The notes below the pieces were generated by a model. That model saw nothing but the letters and a program-made list of their open reading frames with translations. It was not told the DNA's origin and ran no database searches. Source: Bacteroidota bacterium (GTDB taxonomy: Bacteria > Bacteroidota > Bacteroidia > Cytophagales > Cyclobacteriaceae). Taken from it: DNA of 43,710 nt. Where the stretch lies: contig QGUY01000004.1 of assembly GCA_003242315.1 (NCBI GenBank), positions 1 through 43,710 of the forward strand. Direction: 5' to 3'. Below, one piece after another: positions 5,723-14,918 of this stretch (positions are counted from its first letter, which is position 1; every line of letters starts with the position of its first letter). A program made the position numbers and the translations under genes.

Positions 5723-5740
5723 CCATACGGGTACGTATGG
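5723..5740. promoter_or_regulatory. 18-base palindrome upstream of the cyclase gene
   Basis: CCATACG-GGTA-CGTATGG: perfect 7-base arms with a 4-base centre, 9 bases upstream of the -7 box. The geometry equals that of the TetR operator, and the two share ATAC-N6-GTAT. It is probably a regulator-binding site; which protein binds it is unknown. Confidence 0.5.
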
Positions 5741-5826
5741 TTCTTTGCAACTAGGGGAATGGAGTTTTGCGAAACATCGCTCTTACCTCCGGAACCGGAT
5801 ACGGTTAGCAGCAGGAAACGCAGTCA

Positions 5827-7077
5827 TCAGGTCTTTTGTTTTTGCCTGCGGGCGGAGGGGAACAGTACGTTGTTCAGGATAAGCCTGTATCCTGGCGAGT
5901 GAGGAAACAAACTGAGATCCGTGGGTCCGCGACCACGGCCAGGATTCCCCTCAGGATCATGCCCGCTGTAATAGGTCCAGTGTCCCCGACCCAGTTCGCC
6001 GTAGATGTAGCGTACGCGATTGGTGCCCTGTGCTTCTCCTAAAATCAGCGCGCTGGGCTTCACGAGCGCCTTGTTGAAGGCAGTGGTCTGTCCGGTGAAC
6101 TCATCGATGGAGTTTGTATGGTTTTGTGTGAGAAGACTCGGAATAACGTCCCACTTAGCTGAGAAAGTAAAGATGTCGAATGTCGTTCTTCCATTTTCGT
6201 AGTAACCCATCCGGCCGGTATTGATATCGGAAAAACGACGGCTTTCTCCTGGCTCAAGCGTAAAGTTTTCGAAGGCCAGTGATTTTTCGTAATCCAGCTT
6301 TTCCTGTGCGAACGGATCCTGTTCATCACCATCGTACATCGGCTCGTTGATGTCGGTACCTTCGGCAGCGAGGGCGATGTCAAACGTTTCTGCTCCGGAA
6401 CACATCGCGAACAGGTATCCACCAGCGGCTGTATACTTTTTGATTCTGAGCGCGACATCCAGCTTCATGGCAGACAACTTTGCATATCCCAGTTTTTGCG
6501 CCAGTGCTTCCTGCATTTTCAATTCGATGCGCGATGACTCCCGCCACCGGGCTCTTCCACCCTGACCGGTGAAGTCTTCATGGTGCAGGTGCAGCCAGTC
6601 GTAGTTTACGAGCGCATCGTTAAGAATCTCTTCGTCGTAAATAATGTCATACGGGATCTCCGCGTAGTCGAGTACCAATATCACCGCGTCCGTTTCGTCG
6701 AGGATGATTTCATTTTTTGGCGAATAGACCGCGATGCGGGGCGCGCGTTCCATGCGCACCACATTCATGTTGACGGCCGGACTGCTGATCTCCCTGAGGA
6801 TGTTTTGCGTATTTGCGTCGGATAGGGTTTCATAAGTAACGCCCCGTATGGTGCATTCTCCCATGATCTCAGGATCGTATGCTATGAGGAAGCTGCCCCC
6901 GCGATAGTTAAGCAGCCAGTCTACGGTAGTTCCGCGTTGCAGGGCGTAGTAAGCGATCCCGTAGGCCTTCAGGTGGTTCGCCTGCCGTTCATCCATGGGG
7001 ATCAAAACAGAAGAGGCCAGGCTGGCGCCAAACGACGCCCACATCATCACCACCAACCAAAACTTCTTCGCGGACAT
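5827..7077 (-). CDS. Exported protein with GATase1-like (amidotransferase-like) core
   Basis: 416 residues. The N-terminus MSAKKFWLVVMMWASFGASLASS looks like a signal peptide. It continues with a strongly patterned segment (LIPMDERQANHLKAYGIAYYAL, VDWLLNYRGGSFLI). The middle has NYDWLHLHHEDFTGQGG (about 158-174) and GGYLFAMCSGAETFDIAL, where Cys226 sits in a nucleophile-elbow-like turn as in class I glutamine amidotransferases. From memory, relatives in Bacteroidota are often labelled asparagine synthetase B, but no AsnB synthetase motifs are visible, so that name is doubtful. The gene is 87 bases downstream of the CHAT gene and 126 bases upstream of the cyclase gene on the same strand. Function unknown; likely periplasmic or surface. 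Confidence 0.75.
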   Translation of the reverse strand: MSAKKFWLVVMMWASFGASLASSVLIPMDERQANHLKAYGIAYYALQRGTTVDWLLNYRGGSFLIAYDPEIMGECTIRGVTYETLSDANTQNILREISSPAVNMNVVRMERAPRIAVYSPKNEIILDETDAVILVLDYAEIPYDIIYDEEILNDALVNYDWLHLHHEDFTGQGGRARWRESSRIELKMQEALAQKLGYAKLSAMKLDVALRIKKYTAAGGYLFAMCSGAETFDIALAAEGTDINEPMYDGDEQDPFAQEKLDYEKSLAFENFTLEPGESRRFSDINTGRMGYYENGRTTFDIFTFSAKWDVIPSLLTQNHTNSIDEFTGQTTAFNKALVKPSALILGEAQGTNRVRYIYGELGRGHWTYYSGHDPEGNPGRGRGPTDLSLFPHSPGYRLILNNVLFPSARRQKQKT

Positions 7078-7137
7078 GAGAACCGAGGTACTGTTCTCAA
7101 GTTCCGAAGATTAATTGATTTCTCAAACGTGATTTTT

Positions 7138-7164
7138 CCGGCGGTTACCCGTTTGGTTCGCCGG
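7138..7164. other. Hairpin directly after the CHAT gene stop codon
   Basis: CCGGCG (7138-7143) and CGCCGG (7159-7164) form a GC-rich 6-base stem around 15 bases. It touches the TAA stop at 7165-7167 of the CHAT gene. On the minus strand it is followed by A-rich rather than T-rich sequence, so it is not a normal terminator. It may stabilise the upstream transcript's 3' end. Confidence 0.4.
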
Positions 7165-10100
7165 TTATTCGAGTCCGATCATCAGGAAGGCACCCCAGTA
7201 CAGCGGCTCGGGATATTCGTTCCGAAGTTCTTTCCGCGCGGCGGTGAAGCTTTCGCGCAGCTTTCCGCTGGCAAGCCAGTTCTGGTAAAACCGCAGCATA
7301 AGTTTCCGGGTCGCCTCGTCGTCCACCCTAAACATACTCATTACCAATACCTTCGCACCGGCTACAAGGAACGCCCGCTGAAGCCCATACACCCCTTCGC
7401 CGTGTTGGACGTCGCCCAGCCCTGTTTCGCATGCGCTAAGGACTACCAGGTCAGTCTGGTCGAGGTTCAGGCTCATCGCTTCGTATGCGGTGAGAATGCC
7501 GTTATCCAGATTGTAGTTGTAGCGCGTCTTGCTCAGCAGGTCGCCCGCGCCCGTCAGCAGAAGTCCCGTTCTGAGGAGCGGATTCAGCGTGGCGACGGCC
7601 TCGGTGGCAACCAGCTGATCAGCTTGGGCCGAAGGGGGGCGCCTGTACAGGCCGTGCGTTGCAATGTGGAATATTCGCGGACTGACCACCCCTTTGAGCG
7701 CTTCTTCCGCGGCTGCGGCGTCAATGTATTCCTGTGTGGTCCATCCCTTTTCGCGCAGCAGGAAGTCAAGTTGCTGCACCTCATCCCCCGTTCCCGGAAG
7801 GGGAGGGACCGCATTGCCCCCGGAGGCCGTCAGATAGAATCTGGGGTTGCCGAACATGTAGGCTGTGTTGGTTTTCTTGCCTTTTGAAACCGGCCGTCCG
7901 CGCTCCGCCAGGTCGCGTGTATTGCTGACAAGGATAAGGTTCGTGTTGTCGATAACATACTTCCCATCCGGAGTGGGCATAGCTTCCAGGTTAATCTGGT
8001 TATAGACACCGTCGGGTGATAAGTAGATCGCCGCAGCCAACCCAATCTCCTTCTGGAGAGGATGCCAGTAAACGTTGTACGATACGGTGTCGTGGATCAA
8101 CCCCGTAATGGCATTGCGGTAATACTTAAAATACCGCGTCTCCATGGCGCGACCGTTGCTGAGAATGACAACTCCAGGTTTGCGGGACGATTTCCGCAGG
8201 TGAAGTGCGGCGTAAATGATCGAATCGGTGAACGTGTGATTGAAGTATCGGAATCGAACAAGCTCAACCGCTACTTCGTTTTCGCCCAGTGCGGAGACAA
8301 CATCGGTAAACCGGATCGGTTTGGTTTCAAAGCCTTTGGCAAAGTCTTCTGACTTGCTGCTCAACTCTTTCTCTATGCGCTCTACTTCCTGACGCAATGC
8401 TTCCGGCTCTATCTCACTTTGTGCGAGTTCCTCCGAGGTCATTGATAATGCCAGCGTCAGCATTTCCTTCTTTTGAACCCAATCGTCAAACAATTGTCTC
8501 AGTGCAGCGTCCGGACTGTTCATAATGCGTTGCCGCATCTTAACGGATGCGCTAAGCAACAATGCCTTGGTCATCAATTGATAATTGTACACCGATCCGG
8601 CAAGGTCCTTGAAGTCATCCAGGTTGCTGAAGGCAAGCGTATAGTAAAACTCGAAGTCGTCGCGAATAGTATTCCAGTATCGTGCCTTCTCCCGTTCGCT
8701 GAGCGAAGGGAAAAAGTCGGCGATGTAGGCTTCATATTTTCCAAGCGCTTCTTCAATCAGCCTTTTAGACGCCTTGTAGTTGCGCTGCATGTAGTACACG
8801 CGGCTTAGCTTCGCCGTGGCTTTAACGTACTCGGGATGACTGGTGCTGAAGAATTTTTCGTACAGCTTTCTGGAACGTTCGTAGTAGTCAGCTGCTTTGT
8901 CGTACTCCCGTTGCTGATAGTACACGTCTCCTGTCAGGATATGCAAACCGGCCAGGTTGATGTTGTTCCTTGATCCGGTTTTTGCCTTCCATATTTCCGC
9001 GGCTTCCGCCAGGAGCTCGAATGCTTCCTTATGACTTTTTTTCGAGAGCTTTACCACTGCGAGGTTTTTCAACATAGTAGCGTATCGGGGATTCTGTTTG
9101 CCAAGCCGTTCGGCAATGATGTCCCTAGCCTCAGTCATGAGTGGTTCCGCGTCTTTATCGCCTTCGTAGAATCGAATCAGCGCCAACTGTGACAAGGAGC
9201 TGGCGACGTCAATGTGCTTGCGACCAAATTGCGTTTGCTGGCTGTCCAATGCTTTTGCGATGTACGCCCCCGCCTGATCATAATCGCCAAGGGTCTTGCT
9301 TAGCTCGGCGAGCAGCAGCTGTGTAGGGGCCGTTTTGGTTGAGTTTTCACCGAACGCGTCGACGGCAATCCGGTACGCTCGCTGTGCAGACTTTTGCGCT
9401 TCTCCGTAATCCCCTCTTGCAAGTTGTATGCGGCCGCGTTCCACGAGAGGATTGATCAGACGTATTGAAGAGCTGCCGTAAAGGCGTTCATACGCTCCGA
9501 ATACCTCGTCAAGTAAATTCGATGCCTTAGCGTATCGCCCGAGTTGAATCAGAAGTCCCACGAGTTCCTCATTCGTTTCAAGACTTCCGCTAAATGGAGT
9601 TTTTGATTTGGCGATGATCTTGGCGGAACGTTCCAGCGTCGCGCTGGCTTCGTCAAAGAGACCTTTGATTCCATACAGGCGTGCCTGTGCATCCAGAGCT
9701 TCCACTAAAGCAGGTGTGTGCTCCTGGAAGTCCCGATTTTTTCGCAGGTCGATTACTTCGATGGCTCGGGCGATATCCTTCTCCGCTTGTTCATAATCGC
9801 CAAGTTTCGTGCGCAGGCGTGCGAGCCTTGTAAGTTCAATTCCATAGAGGATATCGTCATCGCGATATTTTTGCAGCGCGGCTTCTGATGCAAGTTTCAG
9901 CGTTTCGGATGCGAGCGCATATTGATCGGTGAGTTCATACAGCTCCGCGCGATGGTTGAGAATTTCCAAAATGTCTTTGTGGCGAATGGAGATTCTTGGC
10001 GCGATCACGCTGTCGTATGATTCGCGATAAATGGCGACGGCCGAGTCGATTTTGTTCGTATAGTCGATCAGGTAATTTGCGAGGCGAAGGCGCAGCAGAT

Positions 10101-11415
10101 GATACTCTGGCGCTGTTTCGCCGTAAAGCTCGCGGGCAATCCCCGTCATACGACGCAGGTAATTCTCACCGTTCGCGTATTTCTTGTCGAGTACAGCAAC
10201 ATCGACGAGGAAGGAGAGGATACGCAGTCTCGTCTTATGATGGGGTGGGAGATTCGGATTGTTGAGAACATTGGCCGCCTGGCCTTCAAGGTTTTTCGTC
10301 TTGTCGCGGTTCAGTCGTGCATCAAATTCAACCGCCTTCATGTTGATATGAAGGAGGCTGTTTTTCGGAAAGTATTTATCGAGAACTTTTTCGTACTCCT
10401 CGCGTGCGTTGTTAAATGCTACACGACTACCGTTTTGCATGAGTTCGCGGAGGTGCGTTAAGTATATTTCATGGGCGAGGTCGTTGGTCGGAGTGATTTT
10501 CTTTTTGAGATCGTTGAGGATGGCATCCATTTGCAGGTCGCGCGGCCGGCTGCCCATATTGCCGTTTTCGATCATGTAGCTTGCCCAGCGAAACCGGTTT
10601 TCCGGCCCGATCGTGTTGGTTTCTCCGAGGTAGCGCGATTTACCGCGAAGCCAGGCATCGACAGCGCCGAATGCCGAGTCTGCGCTGATCAATCTACCCG
10701 CCTTGTTGTACGCCGCGCCGATGAGCATGAGGCATTTCGCGTAGTCGCCGAATCGGGCCGGAATCTCTTCATTCGGAACACGACGTGTTTGAATGGAACC
10801 GTTTTCTGCGATCGTTTCTTTGTCCACCGCCCGTCGTGCGAGAATAGGCTCCTGTTCGCGAAGCAGCTGAAGTGCTTCGGAGGCAAAGCCCCTTTCGATC
10901 ATTGTCTCTGCCTTAATGAGGGCGATGCGTGCTTTTTCTCCTTCCGACAGTTTAGTCGTATCCAGAACGCGCGTAGCCCTATCGATATAATCCGCGCTGA
11001 TCCGCATGTTGCCGTAGCGTCGATACGCTTCGGCGATGTCGAGCAACAGCCATGCGTGAGCTAAGCTTCCTTCGCCGGCGGATGCCGCACTGGCGGTGAG
11101 TGCGTGGTTGATATGTTCTTCGAAAGTCTGTGGTAGTCCCAGGGCCAGGGAAAGGTTGGCCTCGCGAAGGTGATATCCTGCTTTGTATTCTTCAGCACCT
11201 TTTGCCGGAAGTGATTTCCGGTATTTGGCGAGGGCCTTGGCGGATTTTTCGTAATCACCACTCCTGTAGTACGCGTCGGCCTTGATCAGGTGTTTCGCCT
11301 TCTGCGCTGTCACGGCGATAGGTACGAGTGACAGCATGAGGATGATTGCCTGTGCAAAAAAAGAAGCCGCGAGGCCGCGTCCCGGGGAAAAAAATGCGGG
11401 TCTCCCGAAAGTCAT
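7165..11415 (-). CDS. Large exported TPR-CHAT protein (caspase-like protease domain)
   Basis: 1416 residues. The start at 11415 (MTFGRPAFFSPGRG) leads into a signal peptide hydrophobic core (AQAIILMLSLVPIAVTAQ). A GTG at 11499 would place 28 charged residues ahead of it and is less likely. About 1000 residues of tetratricopeptide-type helices follow (for example EYDKAADYYERSRKLYEKFF, YAKASNLLDEVFGAYERLYG). The C-terminal 350 residues are a CHAT domain with both catalytic residues: His near 1254 in IFHIATHGLY and Cys near 1329 in VVLSACETGLG, ending LYWGAFLMIGLE. CHAT domains are cysteine peptidases related to caspases and separase. Here the signal peptide implies action outside the cytoplasm. 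It lies 93 bases after mutB and before the GATase1-like gene. Targets unknown. Confidence 0.9.
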   Translation of the reverse strand: MTFGRPAFFSPGRGLAASFFAQAIILMLSLVPIAVTAQKAKHLIKADAYYRSGDYEKSAKALAKYRKSLPAKGAEEYKAGYHLREANLSLALGLPQTFEEHINHALTASAASAGEGSLAHAWLLLDIAEAYRRYGNMRISADYIDRATRVLDTTKLSEGEKARIALIKAETMIERGFASEALQLLREQEPILARRAVDKETIAENGSIQTRRVPNEEIPARFGDYAKCLMLIGAAYNKAGRLISADSAFGAVDAWLRGKSRYLGETNTIGPENRFRWASYMIENGNMGSRPRDLQMDAILNDLKKKITPTNDLAHEIYLTHLRELMQNGSRVAFNNAREEYEKVLDKYFPKNSLLHINMKAVEFDARLNRDKTKNLEGQAANVLNNPNLPPHHKTRLRILSFLVDVAVLDKKYANGENYLRRMTGIARELYGETAPEYHLLRLRLANYLIDYTNKIDSAVAIYRESYDSVIAPRISIRHKDILEILNHRAELYELTDQYALASETLKLASEAALQKYRDDDILYGIELTRLARLRTKLGDYEQAEKDIARAIEVIDLRKNRDFQEHTPALVEALDAQARLYGIKGLFDEASATLERSAKIIAKSKTPFSGSLETNEELVGLLIQLGRYAKASNLLDEVFGAYERLYGSSSIRLINPLVERGRIQLARGDYGEAQKSAQRAYRIAVDAFGENSTKTAPTQLLLAELSKTLGDYDQAGAYIAKALDSQQTQFGRKHIDVASSLSQLALIRFYEGDKDAEPLMTEARDIIAERLGKQNPRYATMLKNLAVVKLSKKSHKEAFELLAEAAEIWKAKTGSRNNINLAGLHILTGDVYYQQREYDKAADYYERSRKLYEKFFSTSHPEYVKATAKLSRVYYMQRNYKASKRLIEEALGKYEAYIADFFPSLSEREKARYWNTIRDDFEFYYTLAFSNLDDFKDLAGSVYNYQLMTKALLLSASVKMRQRIMNSPDAALRQLFDDWVQKKEMLTLALSMTSEELAQSEIEPEALRQEVERIEKELSSKSEDFAKGFETKPIRFTDVVSALGENEVAVELVRFRYFNHTFTDSIIYAALHLRKSSRKPGVVILSNGRAMETRYFKYYRNAITGLIHDTVSYNVYWHPLQKEIGLAAAIYLSPDGVYNQINLEAMPTPDGKYVIDNTNLILVSNTRDLAERGRPVSKGKKTNTAYMFGNPRFYLTASGGNAVPPLPGTGDEVQQLDFLLREKGWTTQEYIDAAAAEEALKGVVSPRIFHIATHGLYRRPPSAQADQLVATEAVATLNPLLRTGLLLTGAGDLLSKTRYNYNLDNGILTAYEAMSLNLDQTDLVVLSACETGLGDVQHGEGVYGLQRAFLVAGAKVLVMSMFRVDDEATRKLMLRFYQNWLASGKLRESFTAARKELRNEYPEPLYWGAFLMIGLE

Positions 11416-11508
11416 AGCAGCACCATTAAAATGGGTATTAAAACTAGTGAATTTCACTTTAGGGGGTGTGTTATTCACAGGCCCCGCATGTTCGTTCACA
11501 GAAGAAAC

Positions 11509-13647
11509 CTATGGGTTTGCCGCCTTTCTATCCAGCATCATGGTAAGAACCCGCGTTGCGGCCGTGGTTACGGGTGTGCCCGGGCCAAAAATGAGGGCTA
11601 CACCAGCGTTGTGAAGGAAGTCGTGATCGTGTGGGGGAATGACACCTCCTGCAACCACCAGGATGTCGCCTCTGTCGAGCGCTTTAAGTTCTGCAATCAG
11701 TTCAGGGAGCAACGTTTTGTGGCCACCGGCCAGGCTGGACACGCCCACAATGTGGACATCGTTTTCGACAGCTTGCATTGCCACTTCGCGAGGAGTTTGG
11801 AACAACGGACCAATGTCGACATCAAAGCCAATATCAGCGAAGCCAGTGGCGATGACACGTGCACCCCGGTCGTGTCCGTCTTGTCCCAGTTTGGCGATAA
11901 GGATACGCGGACGTCGTCCTTCCTGCGCGGCAAATGCGTCGGAAAGTTTTCGCGCCTGTTCCAGGTCGGGATGATTTTTCATGGCCCCTGAATATACGCC
12001 GGAAAATGTTCTCACCGTCGCTGTATAGCGTCCAAAGACTTTTTCCATAGCGCCTGATATCTCGCCAAGCGTTGCACGGGCGCGTGCTGCTTCTACCGCA
12101 AGTTCAAGCAAGTTGCCATTACCTGTTTCCGCGCATTTGGTGAGGGCATCGAGCGCTGATGCAACAGCTTGCGGATCGCGTTCAGCTTTTACTTTTTCAA
12201 GTCGAGCGAGTTGTGCCTGTCGCACGGCGCTGTTGTCAACTTCAAGCAGATCAAAGTCTGGCAGCTGCTCTTCAGTGTTGTTCAAGCCGGTGATCAGTTC
12301 TAGTCCTGCGTCGATCCTGGCTTGCCGTGCAGCTGCGGCTTGTTCAATACGCATTTTGGGAATACCTGCTGCAATGGCTTGCGCCATGCCGCCCATATTC
12401 TCTACTTCATTGATCAGCTTGAGTGCTCCTTCTGCAAGATCTGCTGTGAGTCGTTCGATAAGGTGGCTGCCTCCAAGAGGATCGACAACGCGTGTGATGC
12501 CGGTTTCTTTTTCAAGAAAGAGTTGCGTGTTTCGCGCAATGGCCGCGGAAAAATCCGTAGGCAATGCAAGGGCTTCATCCAACGCATTGGTATGTAATGA
12601 TTGGGTATGTCCGAGTACGGCCGCAAGTGCCTCAACACACGTACGCGTGACGTTGTTGTAAGGTTCCTGCTGTGTGAGACTCCATCCTGAAGTTTGGCAG
12701 TGCGCCCGCAGCGCCATTGACCGCGGGTTTGAAGGATTCAATTGTCGCATCAGCGAAGCCCACAGCAAGCGTGCTGCCCTCAGCTTGGCGATCTCCATAC
12801 AAAAGTGCATTCCTATCCCCCAAAAGAATGACAATCGTGGAGCGAAATCGTCAATAGAAATGCCGGCCTTCAAACCTGTCCTTACATACTCAAGGCCATC
12901 AGCTAATGTATAAGCGAGTTCCATGTGTGCTGGCGCTCCGGCTTCGAGCATGTGATAGCCGCTGATGCTGATCGAGTTGAATTTCGGCATGTAGCGGGTG
13001 GTATATGCGAATACGTCGGCTACAATTCGCATGGAAGGTTCTGGTGGGTAGATGTACGTGTTGCGCACCATAAACTCCTTAAGGATGTCGTTCTGAATTG
13101 TGCCGCTTAGTTGTTGGGGTTTGATGCCTTGTTCTTCTGCAGCGACAATGAAAAACGCCATCACGGGAATGACGGCGCCGTTCATCGTCATCGAAACCGA
13201 CATTTTATCGAGCGGAATTTGATCGAAGAGAATCTTCATGTCGAGAACGGAATCGATGGCGACACCTGCTTTCCCTACGTCGCCCGCGACGCGTTCATGG
13301 TCGGAATCATATCCGCGGTGTGTGGGAAGGTCGAATGCCACAGAGAGGCCACGTTGTCCCGCCGCCAGGTTTCTGCGATAAAATGCGTTGGACTCCTCCG
13401 CGGTAGAGAAGCCAGCGTACTGGCGGATCGTCCACGGACGTGTTGTATACATGGTAGCGTACGGCCCACGAAGAAACGGCGGTATTCCCGCGGAGAATTC
13501 TTTATGTACAAGACCTTCGGATACGCTGGCGGTACATGCTGGTGGCAGGGAGATACCTTCCGATGTTAGCCAGGGATGTCTCTTAACAGCCGGGAGCGCA
13601 TCCGGTTGAAAGGTATTAAACGCAATTCTTGAAAAATCGGGTTTCAT
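11509..13647 (-). CDS. mutB: Methylmalonyl-CoA mutase, large (catalytic) subunit
   Basis: 712 residues, the normal length. The N-terminal TIM barrel contains PWTIRQYAGFSTAEESNAFY and SVAFDLPTHRGYDSD. The mid-section has RMHxx-type conserved runs such as CQTSGWSLTQQEPYNNVTRT and DPLGGSHLIERLT. The C-terminal cobalamin domain carries the DxHxxG motif in LGQDGHDRGARV (His near 592). It converts methylmalonyl-CoA to succinyl-CoA reversibly, using adenosylcobalamin, in propionate metabolism. The start at 13647 overlaps the TGA of mutA by four bases (ATGA), giving translational coupling; an ATG-like start at 13674 is nine codons upstream and less likely. The partner subunit is encoded just upstream. 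Confidence 0.97.
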   Translation of the reverse strand: MKPDFSRIAFNTFQPDALPAVKRHPWLTSEGISLPPACTASVSEGLVHKEFSAGIPPFLRGPYATMYTTRPWTIRQYAGFSTAEESNAFYRRNLAAGQRGLSVAFDLPTHRGYDSDHERVAGDVGKAGVAIDSVLDMKILFDQIPLDKMSVSMTMNGAVIPVMAFFIVAAEEQGIKPQQLSGTIQNDILKEFMVRNTYIYPPEPSMRIVADVFAYTTRYMPKFNSISISGYHMLEAGAPAHMELAYTLADGLEYVRTGLKAGISIDDFAPRLSFFWGIGMHFCMEIAKLRAARLLWASLMRQLNPSNPRSMALRAHCQTSGWSLTQQEPYNNVTRTCVEALAAVLGHTQSLHTNALDEALALPTDFSAAIARNTQLFLEKETGITRVVDPLGGSHLIERLTADLAEGALKLINEVENMGGMAQAIAAGIPKMRIEQAAAARQARIDAGLELITGLNNTEEQLPDFDLLEVDNSAVRQAQLARLEKVKAERDPQAVASALDALTKCAETGNGNLLELAVEAARARATLGEISGAMEKVFGRYTATVRTFSGVYSGAMKNHPDLEQARKLSDAFAAQEGRRPRILIAKLGQDGHDRGARVIATGFADIGFDVDIGPLFQTPREVAMQAVENDVHIVGVSSLAGGHKTLLPELIAELKALDRGDILVVAGGVIPPHDHDFLHNAGVALIFGPGTPVTTAATRVLTMMLDRKAANP

Positions 13648-14741
13648 GAAATTCCGTTTGTAAACGCAGTCCACGCTTCCTGTGCGATGTGGTGTACCAG
13701 TGTTTCGAGATAATATGCGCCGGAAAAAGGATCAGAAACTTTGTCGAGGTGGGCTTCATGCGCCAAAATCGAAGAAATATTTCGGGCAACGGTTGCTGCC
13801 AGGTCCTGATCTCGGACATCCGGAAAAACAGTTAGTGCATTGCAGCCACCGCAAACGGCGGCCACGGCTGCAAACGCGTTGGCAATGAGGCCGCCTCGCG
13901 GTTCATAACTTTCGCTGGCAGCGGGTTCGCAGCGCGCGTGGAGAAAATAACCGTCGAAGGGAAAGTCGTGCACATCGTACGCCTGCATCACCTGATACCA
14001 CAGCCGTCGCATTGCTTTGAATTTTGCAACGGAAAGAAAAAAATCGTTATCGACAAAAAGCGAAAAGCATATCTGGTTGCCGCTAGTTGCGGGGCTTAAT
14101 CCCAGGTCGGTGAGCGTGTCGAGCAACCCGACAGCACGGGTCAGTGCTGTTGCGATTTCTTCGACGACGTTTTTTCCACGGGGAACAGCAAGTCCAAGTC
14201 CACGGCTATTGCCACCCTGGGCAAGAAAGTTTTCCGGTTTGGCCGGTGTGTGTTCCCACAGCAAATACGTGTTATAGTTGATATTTTCATGCAACAAGTC
14301 CGCAACTTCTGTTGCATTGGCTTCGCGGCCAACAAGGAACCAGGTGCTGCAAACGGACCTGTCGATGTTGCGCAATATGACATCAGGGTCTTCTACCCGT
14401 TCAAAAAAAATTCCGTGCGCTCCCTTTGCCAGATGCGCGAGAGCCATTTTATTTGCGTCCGGCGGATTCGCAACCGCAACCGCCGGAACATTTTCCCAAT
14501 ATCGGGCATTAAGATTTTCGTCTTCGACCGGCGGCAACGAATATCGGTCAGAATACTTTATTGTCTCAAGATCAGTGTGATCGTAAAATGGAAAAACCGA
14601 AAGGTTTGTAGTAACGTACTGCCTTAGTTTTTCGAGAGGATCATCAAGACCTGTTTCATCACGAGCCACATTGACCCAATCACTTTTTTTGGGGACAGCG
14701 AATGCTGTCAATAAAGAATTGAATGATAATTCATTGGCCAT
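13644..14741 (-). CDS. mutA: Methylmalonyl-CoA mutase, small subunit (short form)
   Basis: 365 residues. It resembles the mutase barrel half without its own cobalamin site: ALAHLAKGAHGIFFE, ALTRAVGLLDTLTDLGLSP, NQICFSLFVDNDFFLSVAKFKAMRRLW and LAATVARNISSILAHEAHLDKVSDPFSGAYYLE. In the family the small subunit is usually longer and ends with a degenerate cobalamin-like domain; here that domain is absent. The stop overlaps the mutB start by four bases, so the subunits are made together. The gene is divergent from dnaA; the 177-base gap holds a weak -7-like TAAAATTG for this gene and a promoter candidate for dnaA. Confidence 0.9.
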   Translation of the reverse strand: MANELSFNSLLTAFAVPKKSDWVNVARDETGLDDPLEKLRQYVTTNLSVFPFYDHTDLETIKYSDRYSLPPVEDENLNARYWENVPAVAVANPPDANKMALAHLAKGAHGIFFERVEDPDVILRNIDRSVCSTWFLVGREANATEVADLLHENINYNTYLLWEHTPAKPENFLAQGGNSRGLGLAVPRGKNVVEEIATALTRAVGLLDTLTDLGLSPATSGNQICFSLFVDNDFFLSVAKFKAMRRLWYQVMQAYDVHDFPFDGYFLHARCEPAASESYEPRGGLIANAFAAVAAVCGGCNALTVFPDVRDQDLAATVARNISSILAHEAHLDKVSDPFSGAYYLETLVHHIAQEAWTAFTNGIS

Positions 14742-14850
14742 GACGATGTGCTAAACATCTTCAATTTTAGCCATCTTTTGCGATGCTCTTGTCTTTTTTT
14801 TCTGAATTTTATTAATGGTTTTTTTTCGAGAAAGTCAAGTCGCTTTGACC

Positions 14851-14882
14851 TTGCTTTCTTAAACTCTTTTTCCCCATCTTTG
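14851..14882 (+). promoter_or_regulatory. Candidate promoter of dnaA
   Basis: TTG at 14851-14853 and CATCTTTG at 14875-14882, 21 bases apart. One -7 base and the spacing deviate from consensus. The predicted start near 14889 gives a leader of about 30 bases before the ATG at 14919. Confidence 0.4.
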
Positions 14883-14918
14883 TCTCCCTTGCCCACGATA
14901 CCGGAGCCCTTTACCAAA

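Noticed and set aside
6937..7887. 316-codon plus-strand frame
   Set aside because: It overlaps the start of the GATase-like gene and the end of the CHAT gene on the other strand, with atypical composition and no motif.
11471..11479. TTATTCACA as an origin DnaA box
   Set aside because: It is a single degenerate match lacking neighbours, next to the start of the CHAT gene.
14748..14918. N-terminal extension of dnaA by 57 residues
   Set aside because: The extension is hydrophobic and low-complexity, precedes the candidate promoter, and the canonical DnaA start lies at 14919.
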